A stretch of DNA of 12,223 bases. Source: Sediminibacterium ginsengisoli (GTDB lineage: Bacteria > Bacteroidota > Bacteroidia > Chitinophagales > Chitinophagaceae). The notes beneath the pieces are model-generated. The model had not been told where the DNA came from, did no database searches, and saw nothing but the letters and a program-made list of their open reading frames with translations. A program made the position numbers and the translations under genes. Of this stretch, positions 7,302 to 12,223 are shown in pieces. The stretch lies in the NCBI GenBank assembly GCA_943324415.2, contig CALPLN020000043.1, positions 1-12,223 of the forward strand, given 5' to 3'. Within the stretch, counting starts at the first letter, position 1. Each line of letters starts with the position of its first letter.

Positions 7302-7712
7302 TTATTTTCCGGCACTCATTTTCATCACTTCTTCCCATTCAGCCTCTGTTACTGGTTGTACAGACAACCTGCCTAATCTAACCAATGCCATCTCCGATAA
7401 ATTAGTGTTGGCTTTTACATCCGCTAATTTTACAGGATGTTTTAGTTTTTTATGAGGCGCAAAATCAACGGCTAACCAAGCAGTTTCTTCGGTAGTAGGA
7501 TCCTGGTAGGCTTCTTTGACTACCTTGGCGATACCAACAATTTCCATGCCTTCATTGCTATGGTACCAAAATGCCAAATCTCCTTTTTTCATTGACCTAA
7601 GGTTATTTCTTGCACCATAATTTCTTACGCCATCCCAAAAAGTACGTTTGTCTTTAGTAAATTGATCCCAAGAATATTTAAAAGGTTCTGATTTAATTAA
7701 CCAAAAAGCCAT
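7302..7712 (-). CDS. EVE-domain protein (thymocyte nuclear protein 1-like)
   Basis: A 136-residue stand-alone EVE domain, the usual length for bacterial members. Visible family features are WLIKSEP (4-10), TFWDGVRNYGARNN (24-37), DLAFWYHSNE (45-54), GIAKVV (60-65), AWLAVDF (78-84) and the C-terminal MALVRLGRLSVQPVTEAEW (108-126). EVE domains belong to the PUA-like fold and are known or proposed to bind modified bases in DNA or RNA. No nuclease or other effector domain is fused, so a free-standing housekeeping reader, perhaps of RNA, is more likely than a restriction enzyme. It lies 32 bases downstream of the LutA-like gene, probably in the same transcript. A run of eight T directly abuts the ATG on the coding strand. 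Confidence 0.93.
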   Translation of the reverse strand: MAFWLIKSEPFKYSWDQFTKDKRTFWDGVRNYGARNNLRSMKKGDLAFWYHSNEGMEIVGIAKVVKEAYQDPTTEETAWLAVDFAPHKKLKHPVKLADVKANTNLSEMALVRLGRLSVQPVTEAEWEEVMKMSAGK

Positions 7713-7744
7713 AAAAAAAATTTATTAGTGTAATAAGATTAAAT

Positions 7745-8464
7745 TTAATAACCACTTGCCAAGACATCTGCAAGATGTACCACTTTTATATTTTGACCAT
7801 TGTGGTTTATTCGACCATCTAAATGCATCAAACAACTCATATCTGTACTGATGATATATTCCGCTTCGGTTGCAACAGCATTGTCTATTTTTTGATCTGC
7901 CATGGCTACGCTAATAGTATCATATTTAACTGCAAAACTTCCACCGAATCCACAACAGGTTTCATTGTCATTCATTTCGACCATTTCGAGTCCATTGACT
8001 TGACTTAACAATGCTCTAGGTTCTGCTTTTATATTACATTCTCTTAATCCTGCACAACTATCGTGGTAGGTTGCTTTGCCTTTAAAGCTAGCACCTAAAT
8101 CAGTTATATTTAAAATCTTAACTAGAAACTCAGACAACTCAAATATTTGACTAGCCACTTTTTTGGCAGGACTTTGGTATGCATTATTTTCAAATAGTTT
8201 ACCATAATTATTTCTGACAAATCCAGCACAACTTGCACTTGGACTAACTATATAATCTGCACCATCAAAATCCTGTACAAATTTCGTGCAGACATCTTTT
8301 GATTCACCCCAAAAACCAGCATTGAATGCAGGTTGACCACAACAAGTCTGTTGCGTATTATAACCAACTGTACAGCCAGCTTTTTCTAATATTTTTACAG
8401 TATTAAAAGCAACCTGCGGATACAATTGATCGATGAAACAGGGAATAAATAGTTGAACTTTCAT
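7745..8464 (-). CDS. (Fe-S)-binding cysteine-rich protein, LutA/YkgE type
   Basis: A 239-residue soluble protein with two cysteine-rich CCG domains, the length of YkgE/LutA (about 238-240). Domain 1 has Cys9 (FIPCFID), CCGQPAFNAG (41-50) and Cys79 (SASCAGF). Domain 2 has HDSCAGLREC (134-143), CCGFGGSF (170-177) and Cys211 (DMSCLMH). In Bacillus, LutA acts with LutB and LutC in oxidising L-lactate; the CCG domains are shared with glycolate oxidase GlcF and heterodisulfide reductase HdrB, where they bind iron-sulfur centres. Neither lutB nor lutC is in the window, so the partner must be encoded elsewhere and the substrate stays open. The gene starts just after a terminator and is followed closely by the EVE gene. 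I call it LutA-like rather than lutA for that reason. Confidence 0.88.
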   Translation of the reverse strand: MKVQLFIPCFIDQLYPQVAFNTVKILEKAGCTVGYNTQQTCCGQPAFNAGFWGESKDVCTKFVQDFDGADYIVSPSASCAGFVRNNYGKLFENNAYQSPAKKVASQIFELSEFLVKILNITDLGASFKGKATYHDSCAGLRECNIKAEPRALLSQVNGLEMVEMNDNETCCGFGGSFAVKYDTISVAMADQKIDNAVATEAEYIISTDMSCLMHLDGRINHNGQNIKVVHLADVLASGY

Positions 8465-8491
8465 AGTCTAAATTAAGTATTTCTTGAGAAT

Positions 8492-8526
8492 AAAAAAAGG
8501 CACTCTTTTAAGAAAGAATGCCTTTT
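8492..8526 (-). terminator. Intrinsic terminator of the pdhA-TPR unit
   Basis: Arms 8495-8508 and 8513-8526 form a 14-base-pair stem with a 4-base loop. Read on the minus strand the only non-Watson-Crick pair is G-U and the 3' side runs into seven T (8498-8492). Read on the plus strand the same position is an A-C mismatch. This indicates it serves the minus-strand TPR gene that ends at 8545. Confidence 0.88.
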
Positions 8527-8544
8527 AATTAAATAGTATCTAGA

Positions 8545-9192
8545 TTAAGGTTGTACTTGAATTCTATTGATATATTTATCAATGTTAAATCCTTTCTCAG
8601 ATTTTGGATAATTTTGCTTGATCTGCTTATAGATTTCTAAAGCAGCATCATTCTTGCCATTCAATTCTAAGAAAGAGCCAGCTCTGAATAAATACTCAGA
8701 AGAAATAGCTTCATCTTCTGGAAAATGTGTTCCAGCTTTCTTGTAAAATTCTACTGCTTCCTCATTCTTCTTTAATTCTGAATAGGCATCACCTATAGCA
8801 CCATAGGCAACCGCTTGAACTTGTTTTGCATTGGTAGAAAAATCTTTTAAATATTCAATGGCTTTGTTGTAATCTTTCAATCTGTAGTAGCTCATCCCTG
8901 CGTAATACTTAGCAAGATTAGCCGCTTTTGTACCACCAAATTCCTTGATGATGTATAAAACACCTTTGCTAGTTCCATCACCATTCAATGCCAACTCAGA
9001 AGAGTCGTTCGCAAAATACTTTTCAGCAACATACATTGCATCAGCTGCTTTTGCTTCTAATGGTTTTTGATATAATTCTGTATAACCAAAAAATAATCCA
9101 GCAGCAATCAATGCTCCTGCAAATAAATAAATGATTAATTGGTTCTTCTTTGTAATAGCAACTGGTGCTTGTTCTTGTTGTACTTCGCTCAT
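8545..9192 (-). CDS. Membrane-anchored TPR protein
   Basis: A 215-residue protein with a short cytoplasmic N-terminus (1-17), one membrane helix (about 18-36, QLIIYLFAGALIAAGLFFGY) and a periplasmic part with about four TPR units (AANLAKYYAGMSYYRLKDY, AVAYGAIGDAYSELKKNEEA, ISSEYLFRAGSFLELNGKND and a C-terminal half repeat). Topology and size recall YfgM (an ancillary SecYEG/PpiD-associated TPR protein) and related TPR_21 proteins, but I cannot prove orthology. It starts 19 bases after the pdhA stop on the same strand and is followed by a strong terminator, so it is likely co-transcribed with pdhA. Why a pyruvate dehydrogenase subunit and a periplasmic TPR protein share a transcript is unclear. 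Confidence 0.8.
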   Translation of the reverse strand: MSEVQQEQAPVAITKKNQLIIYLFAGALIAAGLFFGYTELYQKPLEAKAADAMYVAEKYFANDSSELALNGDGTSKGVLYIIKEFGGTKAANLAKYYAGMSYYRLKDYNKAIEYLKDFSTNAKQVQAVAYGAIGDAYSELKKNEEAVEFYKKAGTHFPEDEAISSEYLFRAGSFLELNGKNDAALEIYKQIKQNYPKSEKGFNIDKYINRIQVQP

Positions 9193-9211
9193 ATGGGTTG
9201 GTTAAAAATAA

Positions 9212-10207
9212 TTAGTCTACAATAAATGGATAATTTTGATCAATATACACATCCTTCAATACTTCGCTATCATCTGGCCAAGGACTTTCCTCGGCAAATT
9301 TTACAGAAGCTTCAACAATACCATTGATTTTCTCATCAATCTCTAGTAAAGCTGCTTCAGTAGCAAAATTATTTTCTAAAATGGTTTTTCTTACTTTAAT
9401 GATAGGGTCTTGGTCTTTGTATTCTTCCACTTCATCCTTTGATCTGTATTTTTGTGGATCAGAGACAGAATGACCTCTATATCGATAAGTCTTCATTTCT
9501 AACAAGGTAGGGCCTTCACCAGCTCTTGCGCGCTTGACAGCTCTGTCAACACTTTCATGAACTAATTCAGGTGTCATGCCATCCACTTTATCAGAAGGCA
9601 TATCATAAGCGTCAGCTAATTTATAGATATCAATTACATTACTCGTTCTTTCAATAGAGGTACCCATTGCGTAGTTATTGTTTTCACAAATAAATACAAC
9701 AGGTAATTTCCACAACATGGCAAGATTGAAGACTTCATGCAACATACCTTGTCTTGCTGCTCCATCACCAAAGAAACACAATACTACATTTTTAGAACCA
9801 CGATATTGTTCTGCAAATGCCAATCCTGCCCCTGTTCCTATTTGAGCACCAACAATTCCATGACCACCAAAAAAGTAATTGGCTTTATCGAATAAGTGCA
9901 TACTACCACCTTTACCTTTTGAGCACCCTGTAGCTTTACCATATAATTCGGCCATTGCTGCATTCGGACTCATTCCTTTAGCCAGTGCTAAACCGTGATC
10001 ACGGTAGCCTGTGATATATGGATCTTCATGATTCGTTGCAGTCATACAACCGGCAGCAATTGCTTCCTGGCCGTTGTAAACGTGAAAGAATCCGCGGATT
10101 TTACCCGCCATTTTATACATTTCTTCTGATTTTGATTCAAATTGACGTATTAATTGCATCAATTCGTACCAATACAGGTAGGTTTCTTTAGAAAATTTTT
10201 GCGCCAC
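9212..10207 (-). CDS. pdhA: Pyruvate dehydrogenase E1 component, alpha subunit
   Basis: A 331-residue protein of the alpha2beta2-type E1 family, of normal length. It decarboxylates pyruvate with thiamine diphosphate and passes the acetyl group to the E2 lipoyl domain. The thiamine-diphosphate motif runs from FGDGAARQG (146-154) to CENNNYAMGTS (174-184). The family's HVYNGQEAIAAG (42-53), YRDHG (68-72), KGGSMHLF (99-106) and the loop YRYRGHSVSDPQKYR (241-255), equivalent to the regulatory phosphorylation loop of mitochondrial E1 alpha, are all present. The start is GTG; no ATG in frame lies nearby upstream, and the next Met (residue 17) would cut the conserved first helix. The E1 beta and E2 genes are not adjacent. 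Related branched-chain E1 alpha subunits are an alternative, but the motif set favours pyruvate. Confidence 0.93.
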   Translation of the reverse strand: MAQKFSKETYLYWYELMQLIRQFESKSEEMYKMAGKIRGFFHVYNGQEAIAAGCMTATNHEDPYITGYRDHGLALAKGMSPNAAMAELYGKATGCSKGKGGSMHLFDKANYFFGGHGIVGAQIGTGAGLAFAEQYRGSKNVVLCFFGDGAARQGMLHEVFNLAMLWKLPVVFICENNNYAMGTSIERTSNVIDIYKLADAYDMPSDKVDGMTPELVHESVDRAVKRARAGEGPTLLEMKTYRYRGHSVSDPQKYRSKDEVEEYKDQDPIIKVRKTILENNFATEAALLEIDEKINGIVEASVKFAEESPWPDDSEVLKDVYIDQNYPFIVD

Positions 10208-10227
10208 AGTCCTTAATTTTTGAGTAG

Positions 10228-10255
10228 CAAATATAGTATTTTAAGACTAAAATAC
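10228..10255 (-). promoter_or_regulatory. pdhA -7 promoter box abutting a perfect palindrome
   Basis: On the minus strand TATATTTG (10235 down to 10228) fits the Bacteroidota -7 consensus TAnnTTTG and would start transcription about 15 bases before the GTG start of pdhA. Immediately upstream, 10236-10255 is a perfect inverted repeat, GTATTTTA-AGAC-TAAAATAC (8+4+8). It begins 4 bases after the pruA stop, so it could be a weak pruA terminator, but it lacks a T-run and has an AT-rich stem. Its position fits an operator over the promoter spacer equally well. Confidence 0.5.
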
Positions 10256-10259
10256 GGCC

Positions 10260-11891
10260 TTATGCTTCGTTTAAAAATGGATATTTATAATCGGTAGGAG
10301 GGTTAAATGTCTCTTTGATTGTTCTAGCACTCAACCAACGATATAAATTCAAAGCACTTCCAGCTTTATCATTTGTTCCTGAACCTCTAGCACCTCCAAA
10401 AGGTTGTTGACCAACCACAGCACCAGTTGGCTTGTCATTGATGTAAAAATTACCAGCAGAATGACGTAATACATTGGTAGCCAATTCGATAGAAGCTCTA
10501 TCCTGGGAAATAATACAACCAGTTAACGCATATTTTGAGGTACTATCTAATAATTTCAATGTTTTCTCAAATTGCCCAGCAGGGTAGGTGTAGATGGTTA
10601 AAACTGGCCCAAAAATCTCCTCACACATCGTTAGAGATTTAGGGTTCTTGGTGTCAATGACAGTTGGTTCTACAAACCATCCCTTTGATTTGTTCAAATT
10701 GCCTCCTACTAGGATCTTCGCTTGTTTGTCTTTTTTAACGGCAGCAATATATTTTGAAATATTGTTAAAAGATTTTTCATCAATAACCGCATTTACAAAA
10801 TTGCTGAAATCTTCTACTGAACCCATCTTCATGGATTGTACTGCTTTTACCAATTTGGCTTTTACAGCAACCGCTAAGTTACTTGGAATATACGCTCTTG
10901 ATGCAGCTGAACATTTTTGACCTTGGTATTCAAATGCGCCTCTTGCTAATGCGGTGACTACCGTATCTACATCCGCACTTGGATGCACCATCACAAAGTC
11001 TTTCCCACCAGTTTCTCCAACAATTCTTGGATAAGATTTATATCTTGGAATGTTTTCACCAATCTGCTTCCACATATGGTTGAACACACCCGTTGAACCT
11101 GTAAAATGCACCCCTGCAAAATCAGGATGTTTAAAACAGATATCTCCGACAGTTGGGCCATCTGTATAGACGATATTGATCACTCCATCAGGTAAGCCTG
11201 CTTCTTTCAAAATACGCATAAATAATTGTGCAGAATAAATTTGAGTATTGGCTGGTTTCCAAACTACCACATTGCCACACATGGCAGCAGAAGCTGGTAA
11301 ATTACCCCCAATGGCTGTGAAGTTAAATGGTGTAATGGCCAAAACAAATCCCTCTAAACCACGCCACTCCATTCTGTTGTGCATGCCTGGTGAAGAAATG
11401 GGTTGTTGCTGATAGATTTGACTTAAAAAATGCACATTGAACCTTAAGAAATCGATTAACTCACATGCTGCATCGATCTCCGCTTGATAGGCATTTTTAC
11501 TTTGGCCTAACATCGTTGCTGCATTCATTTCGAACCTATATTTAGTAGCCAATAAATCAGCTGCTTTTAAAAAGATATGTGCTCTTGTTTCCCATGTCAT
11601 ATTAGACCAATTCTCACGCACTTTTAATGCAGACTCAATTGCTTTTTCAACATGAATTTTAGTTCCAACGTGAAAATGTCCAAGTACATGTTTTGTTTCA
11701 TGTGGTGGATGAATGGACATCGTTTTGCCTGTTCTTACTGCTTTTCCATTGATGTACATTGGGATGTCCAATGTTTTTTTCTTTAGGGAAGCCAATGCTT
11801 CTTTTAAAGCTTTACGTTCAGAAGTTCCTGGAGCATAAGTTAAAACAGGCTCATTTACTGGTAATGGATAATTAAAATAACCTAATTGCAT
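10260..11891 (-). CDS. pruA: L-glutamate gamma-semialdehyde (delta-1-pyrroline-5-carboxylate) dehydrogenase
   Basis: A 543-residue aldehyde dehydrogenase of the long, eukaryote-like P5C dehydrogenase group (mitochondrial ALDH4A1 type). It oxidises glutamate semialdehyde to glutamate with NAD+, the second step of proline breakdown. Visible are ITPFNFTAIGG (186-196) with the oxyanion-hole Asn190, the nucleotide-binding VHFTGSTGVF (261-270), the general base Glu293 in VGETGGKD, the nucleophile Cys327 in YQGQKCSAASR, CEEIFGPVL (423-431) and the C-terminal GQQPFGGARGSGTNDKAG (494-511), which includes the substrate-carboxylate loop. The N-terminal residues 1-45 (PVNEPVLTYAPGTSER) are typical of this group. 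No proline dehydrogenase domain is fused or adjacent, so the first step is encoded elsewhere. It is transcribed divergently from the gene at 11997, with only a poor -7-like box visible on its own side. Confidence 0.96.
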   Translation of the reverse strand: MQLGYFNYPLPVNEPVLTYAPGTSERKALKEALASLKKKTLDIPMYINGKAVRTGKTMSIHPPHETKHVLGHFHVGTKIHVEKAIESALKVRENWSNMTWETRAHIFLKAADLLATKYRFEMNAATMLGQSKNAYQAEIDAACELIDFLRFNVHFLSQIYQQQPISSPGMHNRMEWRGLEGFVLAITPFNFTAIGGNLPASAAMCGNVVVWKPANTQIYSAQLFMRILKEAGLPDGVINIVYTDGPTVGDICFKHPDFAGVHFTGSTGVFNHMWKQIGENIPRYKSYPRIVGETGGKDFVMVHPSADVDTVVTALARGAFEYQGQKCSAASRAYIPSNLAVAVKAKLVKAVQSMKMGSVEDFSNFVNAVIDEKSFNNISKYIAAVKKDKQAKILVGGNLNKSKGWFVEPTVIDTKNPKSLTMCEEIFGPVLTIYTYPAGQFEKTLKLLDSTSKYALTGCIISQDRASIELATNVLRHSAGNFYINDKPTGAVVGQQPFGGARGSGTNDKAGSALNLYRWLSARTIKETFNPPTDYKYPFLNEA

Positions 11892-11956
11892 AGTGTAATT
11901 ATTAGAACACGAAAATAAGCATTAAATTAACATGCGTTAGGAACTTATCTAAATTG

Positions 11957-11979
11957 ATTTTGAGTTTAGTGTATTTTTG
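11957..11979 (+). promoter_or_regulatory. Probable promoter of the GlmU-like gene
   Basis: TATTTTTG at 11972-11979 matches the Bacteroidota -7 consensus TAnnTTTG, 17 bases before the ATG at 11997, so the leader would be about 12 bases. TTG at 11954-11956 lies 15 bases upstream, slightly short of the usual -33 spacing. The upstream 13-mer ATTTTGAGTTTAG (11957-11969) also occurs at the ychF promoter. Confidence 0.55.
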
Positions 11980-11996
11980 TTGCTAAATCATCCCTT

Positions 11997-12223
11997 ATGG
12001 AATTTGTTTTAGTTGATCTAGCAGATCGTATACATTTTTACCCCTTCTGTTTAACAAGAAGTTTGACCGAATTGAGGGTAGGAATTTATACCATTCAGGA
12101 GCGTTGGGATGCATTGTTGAATACCGAATGTCAAGTGTATACCATGCCCTATTTACAGGCACTATATGGCAATCAGTTTTTACAACATTCGGAAGCTGTG
12201 ATGTTTATCAACGCAACTTGCAT
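11997..12223 (+). CDS. GlmU-like sugar nucleotidyltransferase, N-terminal fragment (3' end outside window)
   Basis: An open frame from ATG 11997 to the window end, 75 full codons. It reads MEFVLVDLADRIHFYPFCLTR, then LTELRVGIYTIQERWDALL and NTECQVYTMPYLQALYG. This pattern (an Asp/Arg pair, FYPF-LTR, ELRVGI-TI-EKW) is the N-terminus of the Bacteroidota family annotated as GlmU-like putative sugar nucleotidyltransferase (NTP_transf_4 followed by a left-handed beta-helix in full-length members). These proteins are predicted to activate a sugar-1-phosphate for cell-surface synthesis. The nucleotide-binding signature is not the classical GxGTRM. A promoter box 17 bases upstream supports this start. 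Only the first quarter or less is visible, so function rests on family resemblance. Confidence 0.8.
   Translation, partial: MEFVLVDLADRIHFYPFCLTRSLTELRVGIYTIQERWDALLNTECQVYTMPYLQALYGNQFLQHSEAVMFINATC

Noticed and set aside
7201..7455. Plus-strand open frame running from the SpmA-SpmB gene into the EVE gene.
   Set aside because: It overlaps both real genes in another frame and has no homology signal.
7302..7712. EVE protein as part of a modification-dependent restriction or phage-defence system.
   Set aside because: There is no nuclease, helicase or methyltransferase partner beside it, and stand-alone EVE proteins of this length are common housekeeping genes.
10594..10920. Plus-strand open frame of 108 codons inside pruA.
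   Set aside because: It is a shadow of the conserved dehydrogenase frame; the sequence has no family features.
12018..12030. Small inverted repeat GATCT-AGC-AGATC near the start of the GlmU-like gene.
   Set aside because: It is only 5+3+5 bases and lies within codons, so it can be chance.
1..12223. Mobile elements, CRISPR arrays, tRNA or riboswitches.
   Set aside because: No terminal repeats, transposase motifs, regular spaced repeats, tRNA cloverleaf sequences or long structured leaders were found when reading both strands.

Overview
The window looks like chromosomal DNA from an AT-rich, non-spore-forming member of the Bacteroidota, most likely in or near the Chitinophagaceae. This rests on the protein families present (CCDC81-type HU domains, plug-less outer-membrane barrel, fused SpmA-SpmB protein, GlmU-like sugar nucleotidyltransferase, a signal peptide ending in Ala-Gln), on start codons without Shine-Dalgarno sequences, and on several matches to the Bacteroidota -7 promoter box TAnnTTTG. 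No tRNA, rRNA, insertion sequence, phage gene or CRISPR array is visible. The region reads as ordinary core genome, tightly packed. No dramatic undescribed system is obvious; the more interesting points are in the cell-envelope cluster on the left and in a few regulatory sites.

Layout. (1) Bases 1-4045, plus strand: a tightly coupled cluster of a TPR protein (5' end outside the window), a secreted outer-membrane beta-barrel with a very lysine-rich N-terminal tail, a small membrane-anchored protein with HU-CCDC81 domains, and a zinc-ribbon SAM methyltransferase. (2) Bases 4042-5961, minus strand: the ATPase/GTPase YchF followed by a lipoprotein glutaminyl-peptide cyclotransferase; the latter overlaps the methyltransferase tail-to-tail by 4 bases. 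(3) Bases 6041-7273, plus strand: a fused SpmA-SpmB membrane protein. (4) Bases 7302-11891, minus strand, read from right to left: delta-1-pyrroline-5-carboxylate dehydrogenase (pruA), then pyruvate dehydrogenase E1 alpha (pdhA, GTG start) with a membrane-anchored TPR protein ending in a clear intrinsic terminator, then a LutA/YkgE-type cysteine-rich protein and an EVE-domain protein. (5) From 11997, plus strand: the start of a GlmU-like sugar nucleotidyltransferase, cut by the window end.

How the genes fit together. The left part concerns the cell envelope. The barrel's signal peptide is predicted to be cut just before a glutamine, and the nearby cyclotransferase is the kind of enzyme that would convert such an N-terminal glutamine to pyroglutamate (the Bacteroidota 'Q-rule'). 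The right part is central carbon and redox metabolism: proline catabolism, pyruvate oxidation and a LutA-like redox protein. Gaps between genes are all below 120 bases. The largest are 5962-6040 and 11892-11996 (divergent promoter regions) and 8465-8544 (terminator).
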